DNA of 64,000 nucleotides, from NCBI GenBank assembly GCA_020137815.1, contig CM035354.1:2483342-2547341 (forward strand), given 5' to 3'. Source of the stretch: Hormiphora californensis. Lineage: Eukaryota > Ctenophora > Tentaculata > Cydippida > Pleurobrachiidae. The stretch's first letter is position 1. Every line of letters begins with the position of its first letter. The notes under the pieces were generated by a model. That model saw only the letters and a program-made list of their open reading frames with translations, was not told where the DNA came from and did no database searches. Below are positions 11,201-61,176 of this stretch, piece by piece. The position numbers and the translations under genes are program-made.

Positions 11201-14200
11201 ACACAAAATCATAATCGGCATTACTCATTACCCTCTCTTGACTCTTCCTCTGTTCGTACTGTCTCAATTACCCGCGATTGAAACGGGGCGAACTATTAAA
11301 TCTCCATTGCATTCTACAAGTTAGATTTCCCTCAGATCGACAGATCAATCTTCTCTTCTCTTTCCCAACTTATTCCACAACAGCCCCCTCCCTCTACAAC
11401 TCCCTCTCTCTACATCTTCCTACCAACCCCCTCCCTCTACAACCCAGTAACCCCCACCCTCCCTCTACAACCCAGTAACCCCCACCCTCCCTCTACAACC
11501 CAGTAACCCCCACCCTCCCTCTACAACCCAGTAACCCACCCTCCCTCTACAACCCAGTAACCCACCCTCCCTCTACAACCCAGTAACCCCCACCCTCCCT
11601 CTACAACCCAGTAACCCACCCTCCCTCTACAACCCAGTAACCCACCCTCCCTCTACAACCCTCTCTCTCTACATCTTCCTACCAACCCCCTCCCTCTACA
11701 ACCCAGTAACCAACCCTCCCTCTACAAACCAGTAACCCACCCTCCCTCTACAACCCAGTAACCCACCCTCCCTCTACGACCCAGTAACCCACCCTCCCTC
11801 TACAACCCAGTAACCCACCCTCCCTCTACAACCCAGTAACCCACCCTCCCTCTACAACCCAGTAACCCACCCTCCCTCTACAACCCAGTAACCCACCCTC
11901 CCTCTACAACCCAGTAACCCACCCTCCCTCTACAACCCAGTAACCCACCCTCCCTCTACAACCCAGTAACCCACCCTCCCTCTACAACCCAGTAACCCAC
12001 CCTCCCTCTACAACCCAGTAACCCACCCTCCCTCTACAACCCAGTAACCCACCCTCCCTCTACAACCCAGTAACCCACCCTCCCTCTACAACCCAGTAAC
12101 CCACCCTCCCTCTACAACCCAGTAACCCACCCTCCCTCTACAACCCAGTAACCCACCCTCCCTCTACAACCCAGTAACCCACCCTCCCTCTACAACCCAG
12201 TAACCCACCCACCCTCTACAACCCTCTCTCTCTACATCTTCCTACCAACCCCCTCCCTCTACAACCCTGTCTCTCTACATCTTCCTACCAACCCCCTCCC
12301 TCTACAACCCAGTAAGTTACTGTAACCCACCCTCCCTCTGCAGATGGATGATGCGAGGGGAACCGGATTATGATCTGATAGAGTGTGATGCTGACCGGTA
12401 TTCCGACTGGACTGACAAGAAGTTCCTCCTGGAAAAGGCGAGGGAGAGTTACGGAATGAACACAACACCAGCATTCCCTGGGGAGGAACGGTGGGCAGCA
12501 CGACCCACAAAACGAGTTAGCGGGATATACCAGGATACCAAGGACAGGGGCGCTGGTGAGTAGAAAATAGAAATGGGGTGGAAGTTAGCAGTTCATGATT
12601 TCTTAGCAGTTCACATTTCTAAATGTAATACTGTGCTGGAATAACATTTGTTCGGACAATGAAGCCGCTTTCGGTCAAATCAAATAAGTCAGAAGAACCA
12701 ACAGTAAAGATTATTTTCAACAGCATTTGGATTCCACGCCGGTTGGGAACAGCCCCATTGGTTTGCCCTGGATGGTGAGAGAAGGGACACCCCGGTCTGT
12801 TATGGAAGAAAGCATTGGCATGACATAGTGGGGAGAGAGGTTGAAACCATTCTAAACGGAGTCGGAGTAGTTGATCTGAGTCCGTTTGGAAAGTTCGAGC
12901 TGGAGGGACCCGGTGCCACTAAATTCTTGTCCTCAATGGTAGCCAACACCCTCCCTAAGGTGAGAACTATACAGCAGTTCAATTCCATGATTGAAGTATC
13001 AGTGCAGTACTTTTAACCCTCTCGATCTCAGTGTGTGTTCCGTCACACTCACAGTATCACACATGTACACACCCCTTTACTTCTCCACATTCTGCACACA
13101 GGCTGGTCGGGTAAATATATCCCATATGCTGACTCCTAAAGGGAAGGTCATGGCTGAATTAACAATCAGCCGACTTGGAAAGGACCGGTATTATCTTGTA
13201 ACTGGTTCTGGCAGCGAGCTACATGATCTCAGGTTTGTTGTTGTTGTGAGACTAGACTGCTGCAGCCTGTAATTCGGTATTTCTGTGTTGCTTTTACTAG
13301 TTCCCTTCTCTCTTATTTTTACTCTCTTTCCTGCAAAGTTTGCATTTCAAAACCTGTTTAGTAACCTGTTCAGTGTTCTACTAACCTGTCTCTCAATGTG
13401 ATAGCGGTGTGTTAATGTGTCCTCTTCATGCAACACGAAACCTGTTTGAGACAAGTGTCCTGCCAATTGTTCGAGGGTAATTGAAACATCTGCCAAGACC
13501 CATCCCCCTTCACAGGTGGTTGAAACATCACGTCCCAGCTGATGCTAAGTTCACCCTCACCAACGTTACTGAGGAGATGGGGGTGCTGGGTGTGGCTGGC
13601 AAGTACTCCCGAGATGTAATGCAGAAGTTGACAGGGGAAGATATGAGCCATGAGGGGTTCCCCTTTTTGGAGTGCAGGGAGATGGAAATGGCGGGTGTAC
13701 CAGTTCAAGCTACACGTATCTCATATACAGGTTGGTACAATTCTAGATCAGTTCAATGTGTTTGTATTTACGAATTGCCAGCATTTAAGCTGCTTGTTGT
13801 GTCAAGCAACACTCGTGTGATTGATGATGGTGTCATATTAATATACTACATATTTAGTGACAGGCTATGTAGGCTCTATCACATAATTTGCTAACAGGTG
13901 AACTAGGCTGGGAAATTCATCATGATGCAAAGCACACGGCACAACTATACCGCCGAATTCTTGAGGCTGGCTCTCTCTACGATATCAAGGATGTTGGCAC
14001 GTATGCAGTCAATTCTCTTCGTCTTGAGAAAGGATTCAGGGGCTGGGGAGCTGAGGTAACTTTGGCATGAGTCCAGCTTCTCTCACAATCTTGTAAACAG
14101 TGGTCAAACCTACCTGACGACTCTCACAAAACCGGTTATATTTGAGAAAGATAAGAACGCGCGACTGACCCACAACCGCGCATTAATGAAAGTGTGCATT

Positions 14201-15041
14201 GTCAGCGTTTGTTTGTTGTGAACGCGCGGCGGTGAACAACCATGCGGCGGGCTATTTTCCGCGCTGACAAGATTCCTCCAAGCCCCCTCATTTTCAGATG
14301 AATCTGGACAAGAACCCCTATGAAGCTGGCCTCGATCCCTTCATAAAGCCTAACAAGAAGACAGCATTTATTGGCCAGGATGCAGTCAGGGAGATGAAGG
14401 GAGTGGAACAGAAAGTGAACCTTGTAATGCTCAACTTCCAGACACAAAATGTTGATCCCTATGGAAATGAGACGATTTGGTATGGTAACAAGGTAATGAA
14501 CACCCCTTCGAAAACAAAATTGCTGACTACATAACATATGTTGTGTATGCGTTTGGGTTGGGCAAAGGGACACAATTAATTAACCGCCAAAGATCTGATC
14601 TGTATGGCGGCGCCATACCCCATTTGATTCTCAAGTGCGCAAGATAGTCTCAGCCTCAGTCTACATCCCCCAACTATTGTTCAGGTGGTGGGTAACACGA
14701 CATCTGGAGGATACAGTTACCAGAGGAATTGCAGTATGTGCTTTGCATATGTACCTCCTGAATTAGCTACTCTGGGCAGCACTGTGTATGTGGAACTGAT
14801 GGGTCGAAGGTAAAACACACACTATACAGAGTGTCCCTAAAATAATGTTCAACGCTGTCTTAGCTTTATTAGGCAGCTTGAACACATAATACATATTATG
14901 TGACATAGTCATAATACCAAGACCCCAACTAACTACATCCCCTATTTGTGCAGGTACGAAGCGACAGTAGTTGAGGACCCTATGTACGAGACAGAGGCTA
15001 CACGGACAAGAAATGCTCTCAAAGCTGCCGCTACTCACTAA
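8233..15041 (+). CDS. DMGDH: Dimethylglycine dehydrogenase, mitochondrial (16 exons)
   Basis: Mitochondrial flavoenzyme that oxidatively demethylates dimethylglycine to sarcosine, passing the one-carbon unit to tetrahydrofolate. Exons I read: 8233-8336, 8401-8724, 8902-9058, 9223-9315, 9586-9704, 10233-10348, 10516-10694, 11052-11194, 12344-12555, 12724-12959, 13102-13232, 13516-13730, 13898-14055, 14298-14492, 14685-14809, 14954-15041. All use GT-AG and stay in phase, giving 864 aa, close to vertebrate DMGDH (about 860). The start ATG at 8233 opens a basic presequence ([16 protein letters not shown]) absent of acidic residues. FAD Rossmann motif [14 protein letters not shown] is followed by [15 protein letters not shown], which holds the histidine that carries FAD covalently in the family. 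The C-terminal half has the aminomethyltransferase-like folate domain ([35 protein letters not shown]). A possible AATAAA lies at 15506. Very similar to DMGDH throughout rather than to sarcosine dehydrogenase or PDPR. Confidence 0.95.
8783..8856 (+). repeat. Dispersed repeat 'gttatgttctaaccctcc'
   Basis: In DMGDH intron 2. It starts with the motif gttatgttctaaccctcc and ends near 'cacagtctagtcaggcaa'. Relatives sit at 42406-42465 and 45489-45547, and a reversed, diverged relative near 21694-21750. Class unknown; no TSD established. Confidence 0.5.
9939..10045. repeat. Palindromic element in DMGDH intron 5
   Basis: Inverted arms: 'ggctagcaggtgcaccagat' on the left pairs with a near-complementary right arm ending 'gtacctgctggcc'; the central part 'agacattagtgggct' pairs with 'agcccactgatgtct'. 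About 107 bases, hairpin-forming, consistent with a small MITE. Confidence 0.65.
10108..10216. mobile_element. MITE, GAACCGACCGAA family (hAT-like)
   Basis: Ends catgaaccgaccgaat and its complement near 10216; interior carries ctgattggctgataacca as in the copies at 23.1, 28.3, 39.9 and 54.6 kb. More diverged ends than the other copies. Lies in DMGDH intron 5, its right end only 16 bases before the exon 6 acceptor. Confidence 0.75.
10717..10804. mobile_element. Short inverted-repeat element 'ttggtaacg'
   Basis: Terminal repeat ttggtaacgaaattacccct pairs with the complementary right end around 10785-10804. Immediately downstream of the exon 7 donor of DMGDH. Similar ends (ttggttacgaagttacccct) occur near 20222, 25861, 43786 and 48603, so this is a small dispersed family. 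Confidence 0.55.
10878..10913. repeat. Perfect 36-base palindrome
   Basis: Both arms are exact: TTACAAAGTAATACAAGA and its complement meet at AGATCT with no spacer. Located in DMGDH intron 7. Confidence 0.85.
11378..12343 (+). repeat. 26-base minisatellite filling DMGDH intron 8
   Basis: Roughly 34 copies of a 26-base unit, AACCCAGTAACC followed by CACCCTCCCTCTAC, with variant blocks 'ctctctctacatcttcctac' near 11405, 11660, 12220 and 12270. The array runs right into the exon 9 acceptor, whose polypyrimidine tract (ccaccctccctctgcag, 12327-12343) is itself a variant unit ending in gcag instead of acaa. Confidence 0.9.
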
Positions 15042-15893
15042 TGACATGATATTTCCGGAACCAGAGACAATTATAGACTCGTTATGTGCAGGGGGTTCAA
15101 TAGGCAGATATGATATCGGCCCTTGTCAAACAAACATAGATCTCACTACGATACGAGAAGACTATTCTAGGCCGGGGTGAGGTCTACAGACACTTGTGTA
15201 GAACTTTAAACCAAACAAACCAGTGTATGATTTTTTTAACCAAACCAAAAACCAATGAATGTATTTTGAGGGGGAAAAGAGAAGTGCATGATATAATTAT
15301 TGATTAACAAATGTTACAGCTTCTATATTTTGACATTTAAACAAAAAAACATATTATAGTCGTATGTACACACGATTTTCTCCCAAAAATGATTCCCAGA
15401 AAATTTGATATTTTCTACCCTTCGATGACTCATTTCTCCCTACTACCAAATATCAAGTGTTCTACACACGTACAAAATCAAATCACACAATACAGTGTCA
15501 CATGAAATAAACTAAAAAAGGGTGGTGGAAAATAATCGTCCCTGCTGCAGATGTCTTGTATCAAGTTTAACTCAGTTGAACTGAAAACAGGGGTGTTAGA
15601 AGTTGAAAAGGGTAGTTAAAATAACTAGGAAAGAATGCTTTATATTCAAACCACATATATATATATACTGTGCTGATAATGCTATGATTCAATTCCCTCT
15701 CACACACTCATTCTCACTCTCACACACAGCTGGTTAGGCATTCCTCAGGATCTAACGTCCAGTCAACAGCGGGAGTAAACTAAAATAGCACACTTTAGCA
15801 GATATTCACTGGGGTTAGTGTTAGAGAAACTGAAATTATATATTTTTGGTGTGTTTCACAGCTTATATACACTGGAATATATTCGAAATATGT
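15042..15893. other. Intergenic, between convergent DMGDH and ARPC4
   Basis: AT-rich 3' flank shared by two tail-to-tail genes. AATAAA at 15506-15511 could end DMGDH transcripts. A short (AT)n at 15656-15666. No gene. Confidence 0.5.
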
Positions 15894-18704
15894 CTAAATC
15901 GTTACCATTTTGAGGTATTCAACAGCACAGACTCGTCCACGTCCGTTAAGGCACAACTTCATCTCACTGATCTCCTTATCGATCTCAGTCATGAACTGAA
16001 ATTAGAGATAATAGGTTAACGGTGTAACTGAACAGTAACTGAATTCTGAACGCTGAAGCCGATCACCAAATATAAACCTGTCAGAATCTGAGGGTTACAC
16101 GCGCGCGGCGTTTGATCAGAATCGCGCGAAGAACAGTTGGGTTTGGAATGAGGCGTGACATGGCGCCCTACGTGCAGCAACACGGAACAAAATACAATAT
16201 GCACCAATCGCCACACATTCCACACACAGGGGCCCCCTGTCAGGGGGTCGAGATGGAGAGGTGGCATGAGACAGAGGGACCAGACAAAGGTGCTGGATAT
16301 GTCAACTACAGACACATTTGCTGAATTTCTTTTAAATGAGTTCATAAATCTTACTTATCAACTTCTAAGTTGTTCCGACGAACAATTTGGTTCTTCCAGT
16401 GTGACGGCACACAGATCATGTGTGTACAGATTATACAATTGGGGAAGGAGCTTCTAGAGATACAAAGGGAAATAATGAATGTCTCACTGAAATGATCCTG
16501 CCCGGGACTGCTGTGATATCTGCTACAGTTGAACCCAGACTATTGGATATAGGCAGCGGGCAGCCACCAAGATAGAAAGATCCAAAAAAGACCTCATCGT
16601 GTTTGGCCTGAATCTAACAGTGAGGATGCTTCATGTTAAGAGGTCGATGTCTTCCCATCTTGAGTGTGGTTTCAAAAGGAGTGACAATGAAGTCTGAATG
16701 GAGGCCACCAGCTATCCCAGTTGGACCGTAAGGCGTAAAGATTTACTATTTTTGAAGAATGTTTACTCAGCAAGGTCTAGTTTTTCTTCACATCCGATTT
16801 CTTAAGTTCATGATTTACACGCATAACGCAATAGATAACGACGAGCGACCGACAGGAAATAAGTAATTTTGGATGCTGTTCCAATGCTCATTGCTCTCGC
16901 CTCTCAATGGACCCATCGCTCATCAGTGCTTCGTGACAAACACACCACTCCCAATTTTTCTATTATTTCTGCGTTCTTTTTAAAATCTCTCTCGCAATCA
17001 AACTAATCCAGTAACACAGTAAGCCACACACTAACCTCCATAATAAAGTCGATGAGTTTGTGTTTGTACATCTGCTCAGTATGGTAGTTGGTTATCAGAA
17101 AACTAATATCATAACCCTGCAATGGGGAAAGGGGATACAGAAAGTCAAAAAAGGTAAAATACAGAATTTCAGTACAGTGGTTTCATACAAATCTGTGTCT
17201 AGAGAATACAGGATTCGGTTGATTGTTTATTAGCTGCATATAATCAGGTGAGGAAGTTAAGTTTAAATACCCCTTCCAGCTATGTCTAATTTATCACATA
17301 TCTACTGACCTCAAGAGGCTTCCTTCGTAGGATAAAGAAGTTCTCTGCCCGCATCATCATGAATCGCATGAACTTGTGACACAGAATCTTCTCAATCTCA
17401 TCTGCCTGTCAGGGATAATTTAGTGAGCGGGGGGGGGGGGGGGGGGGGGGGGGTGTGACGAGGACGAATATACTGGGAAAACGTATAACGGCTAAAAATT
17501 AAATATAATTTTAGATGAGTAAAGACAGGAAACTCACCTGTTTGATTGCAATACTCATACGAAGGGAGTTGATGGATCCTTCGATCAGAACCTTTTCCCT
17601 GTCATTTCTACAAATCTCCAAGGGAGCAAATAACACTTCTTTAGAGGACCTGTGAAAGGTATTACTCGTCGTTATTCTTTCTTGGACAACCCATTTGTGG
17701 GTACGGGGTCCCCTCTTTCTCTCCCTCCCGATTCTCTCTCGCTCGCAGTGTCACTCTCGTGACAAGGGGAATTAAAAGGGCCAGGGTTCTCCCCTCGGAG
17801 TGTTGTAAAACTAGAAAATGTAATTCTCACCTAATTTCCACCTCGGGTTTCAAATGACGCTCCACTCGTTGAGAGTAAAAGTTCTCCAGACACATGGCTG
17901 CCTCAAGTGTAGTACGTACTGCATTCAGATATGGCTTGAGAGTCGCGGCCTGAACAAGAAGGGTTGATAAGGGTCCAGTTACTAGAAACTGGTGTCTGGA
18001 ACAGACGGAGCAGTTTTCAATTGTAATGTATCTTGGTATCTTGGTATTGTCTTTGTGTAGATCCTACACCGGTGTCAGTTCCTTACAGAGCCTCCCCCTC
18101 CCTGGAACATTCCGTATCCAGTCCAATATTGAATTGTTGTTCTGTTTTTGGTATCCGAGTACCGGGGGACGATCCGGGAATCTCTTCAGCCATTTCCCCA
18201 GAAGTATCTTGAATGAGTCCAAATCTTCCGCTGAGTTCACTTCGCTGGGGAGGGTATTCCATAACCGGGTCGCTCTACTTGAAAACGAGTTGTGGTGCTT
18301 CGTCTGGACCGATTTCTGGGTGTTTGTGGGGTATGTAGGGATCTCTGCCTTTTTTCCAAGTCGGGTATGGTTGTAAAAGCGAATGCCAATATTGTTGGGG
18401 GCTTTTTCATTGGCCATTTTCCACATCATGACAACAGACAATGGTATAGCGCTCCCGGCGGCGTTGAAGGGAGAGGATGTTTAGGGTTTTCAAACGCTCC
18501 CAGTAGTTTACGTTTCCCATTCCAGTGATCCGTTTTGTAAACTTCCTTTGAATCGCTTCAACATTCTGGATATTCGAGATTTTTGGTGAGTCCCAGAGTG
18601 GGCAGCAGTTAACGGGTTTTAGGCGAAATACGAGCCGTATCTTTGAGTCTAGAGAATAATCTGACATTCAGTTAGTTCTATGATAAATTACAAGCTCTTA
18701 CCAT
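15894..18704 (-). CDS. ARPC4: Actin-related protein 2/3 complex subunit 4
   Basis: Core subunit of the Arp2/3 complex, which nucleates branched actin in the cytoplasm. Read on the minus strand as exons 18702-18704 (just the ATG, followed by donor GTAAG), 17831-17949, 17538-17649, 17310-17405, 17036-17116 and 15894-15995. All junctions are GT-AG and in phase, giving 170 aa; vertebrate ARPC4 has 168. Conserved stretches include [79 protein letters not shown] and [12 protein letters not shown]. The C-terminus (VEYLKMVTI) differs from vertebrates. Intron 1 contains a LINE fragment in the same orientation; intron 3 has a run of 25 G. An exon consisting only of the start codon is known for some animal ARPC4-like genes and is inferred here from phase. 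Confidence 0.95.
17429..17453 (+). repeat. Poly(G) run in ARPC4 intron 3
   Basis: 25 consecutive G residues (C-run on the ARPC4 sense strand), 24 bases upstream of the exon 4 acceptor in transcript order. Length is probably unstable or assembly-sensitive. Confidence 0.8.
18010..18667 (-). pseudogene. 5'-truncated LINE fragment in ARPC4 intron 1
   Basis: Two overlapping minus-strand frames (18667-18407 and 18441-18064) together read as the RT C-terminal tail of a CR1/L2-type [24 protein letters not shown], then [29 protein letters not shown] and [10 protein letters not shown]. One frameshift near 18420-18440 separates them. The 3' tail ends in a short repeat 'ccaagata' around 18030-18050. Related to the copy at 7.4-8.0 kb. 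Confidence 0.75.
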
Positions 18705-19157
18705 GGTTTAATCCTCGAAAAAGCCGCGTGAAAGAGAAAAAGAAAGGATCAAAAAGTTTGTTTCAGTTTTTCTTCCTTTTCTCAGACAAAAATTTCATAA
18801 AGTTTTTACGCGCGCGCACGTGAATTTCGAAACACTATGGAAAGCCGCGCATTTTAATAAATGCAATTGCGCGTGCCAAAAATTTTCTTCCTGAAATCAG
18901 GACTTTTTGTGTGATTTGAGAAGAAAAAGAGACGTTTTATTTTCGGCCAAGAATGATAAATAATACACAGAAGCCTGTGCTAATCTTAATTTCTCGTTGT
19001 CTTATCATTTTAGTTCATATTTTTACTTTCGCTAACCCATGGATCACAGATCACATCTTGATCTAAACAGTTCAATCATTCAAAAGTTTTCTAACGCAGA
19101 TCTAAAACCAGAGTTTGTACATTCTACCGTCACGTGATCAGCTGATCAGATATCAGA
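18705..19157. other. Intergenic, upstream of ARPC4 and downstream of HBS1L
   Basis: About 450 bases, AT-rich, between two genes on the same strand, so it should hold the ARPC4 promoter and 5' UTR. The palindromic string 'tcacgtgatcagctgatcag' overlaps the HBS1L stop region at 19132-19165. No ORF. Confidence 0.45.
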
Positions 19158-44676
<25,519 letters not shown>

Positions 44677-46200
44677 ACTTCACATGCTAGGAGGGTGGTG
44701 ATTGGGTTAGCGCTGTGTGTTTTGGGTGCGACGTGCGTCACAATATTAGCTCAGCATATAGCTGTTACTTGTAAAACAAATATCAGAGCTGGGATCGGGG
44801 AAGGGAAAACTCTGTGGGCCTGGGACTAATAACATTTCGATAAAAATATATCCATCATGTAGGAAATATAGTAGAGTGTTTGAACTTTGAATAAATTCGA
44901 TATTTCGTGAATTATAGGACATGAACACTCATAATCAAATTGCAAAGATAAGGGAGAGGTAAATCATGCGTTTGTCTATTTTTTGTTCCCTCTCTGTTAC
45001 AGTATTAGAATTCAAAAGTTTAGTACAATATATATGTAGAGGCTTGAAGAGGTACCATTATAGCTGATGCCTAGTCTGTTATGAGAAATAGATATATAGA
45101 AAGAGATAGAGAGAGAGAGAATGAAAAAGGAAAAGAAAAAGTTGTACATATATTTGACGTTGAGTAATGAGTAAGGAATTTTGACAGGCAATTCATGTAT
45201 CATGTTAGCACGAGCTTAAATTTTGTTGTTAAAATCTACTTACAGTTACTTCTTCATTTATTGCTTCTTCATTTAGTTTTTAATTTGTTGCCGCCTGCAT
45301 GGTGTGCGAAAAAAAACTAACACTGTTAGTAGACCATGCATCTTACTTCTTAGATCGCGTTGACCGTCGTATGCAACGCTTTTAAATTGTGCATACTTTC
45401 TTTTTATTCGTGCGGGAGCACGAACACAGTGTCAGGCGCCTCAATTTTAAATTCGGGCGGCCAATATGACGGAGCCCCACTCACTGTTTGCTATGTTCTA
45501 ACCCTCCCTTTACATTTGGGGCGCCCGAAACACAGTCTAGCCAGGCAACTCACTGTAATTATCAATTCAACCATTCAACTATATTATAGTCATGCAATCG
45601 AGGTAGTCTTGATTAGCTGTATGACAAACGTGTACCTCCACCCTGTCACCCAATTTATTACCCAAGTGTAATTGAAAGCTACGGTTAATTTGTTTTCCAA
45701 GTACCAACATATTTCGTGTTTACATTGTCTAATGTACCTCCTATACCTCTCAAACTAGATTGTTTGCAACGTGGCAGGAGATGGGCTCCTCTTATTTCCG
45801 GAAGGGGGAGGTTTGATAGGAGGGAGATGGTGTAATATGAGAGTGATGATAGCAGGGCGAATGGAAGAGAGTTCTTATCTTTTTGGGAGGGGAATTGGAA
45901 ATTTGACACTAATACTGTGATCACTTTGCTTAAACCGTCCTTTTGCTACTCGCGTTAAATGTCTACGAAGCGTTATATGACCATACTCGTATTATTAGCT
46001 TTGTCCAGCGGTAGTTGGTATTTAAATAATGAAACATTGATCTTGCTCCCTCTTTTGTTAGTGAACATATAAAGCTCTGAGAGATTGTAGAAACGTTGGC
46101 GTCAGTCGACATACTAACATTACATATTCGAATATATGCTACAATAATAGTAGTAGTTATAGAGTACTGCAGTCGCCATTGTAGTCAAGATAGAAGAGGG
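44677..46200. other. Intergenic, upstream of HBS1L
   Basis: Between the HBS1L start and the PSMC3IP stop, both on the minus strand. AT-rich; holds a copy of the 'gttatgttctaaccctcc' repeat at 45489-45547. Should include the HBS1L promoter, which is not recognisable by eye. Confidence 0.5.
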
Positions 46201-60532
<14,332 letters not shown>

Positions 60533-61176
60533 CTCTAGCTGTCACCTAGATACAGGACAGATATTTAGAGAGGAATGTGAAGAAGGGTACACTTTGGTGG
60601 GATATATCAGCGATCTGAGATTTAGCAACTAAGAATGTATGGATGACCATATATCTTCTTAGGCCAGGAGAGAAGTCAGAATATGGTTCGACATGAGAGC
60701 ATGATTGGCCATTTCCGGTGGCCCAATAAAGGCTGTCAGAATCAGACCTTCGTTTATAAAGCGCGATTCGTTGGCACCGAGCTAAGAATTAATAAGGCCT
60801 TATAAGGGCACATCTCAGATCGCTGGAGGTTGGGAAAAGGAGAAGAAATACACGTTGAATAAGGTTTGGCGGAATACGGAATATATAGCGGTCTATAACA
60901 CACAAAATTTAACTTTCAGTCTCAAAAATGTACAAAATAAATCACAATAGTTTAAACATGCAAACATCTCAAAGTTGTCTTCCCCCGTTCTCTCTCAAGA
61001 AATAGAACAATGTCCAGCACTGTGCTCAATCCCGCGTATATAAACACACTCTCATTCAAACTCTCTCAAAAAGGTCTCTGTATTGTTCATCATGACGTCA
61101 AATAAACCCACATATTATGACGTCATCATTTCGTGACGTCATAACTTCGTGACGTCATAACTTCGTGAGGTCATCA
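60533..61176. other. Intergenic, upstream of PSMC3IP
   Basis: Separates FAM91A1 (upstream, same strand) from PSMC3IP. AT-rich, no ORF. Its distal part contains the cluster of TGACGTCA sites. Confidence 0.5.
61093..61157. promoter_or_regulatory. Four TGACGTCA (CRE-type) palindromes
   Basis: Exact TGACGTCA at 61093-61100, 61118-61125, 61134-61141 and 61150-61157, the last three in 16-base steps of the phrase 'tcgtgacgtcataact'. This is the CREB/ATF consensus. About 560-625 bases upstream of the PSMC3IP ATG and just past the FAM91A1 stop, so a regulatory role for PSMC3IP is possible, but a simple tandem duplication is an alternative. Confidence 0.5.

Noticed and set aside
11378-12343. Regularly spaced repeats that might be taken for a CRISPR array
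   Set aside because: Units are directly contiguous 26-mers with no unique spacers, in an animal intron.
18026-18376. Plus-strand ORF of 116 aa
   Set aside because: Shadow of the minus-strand LINE fragment.
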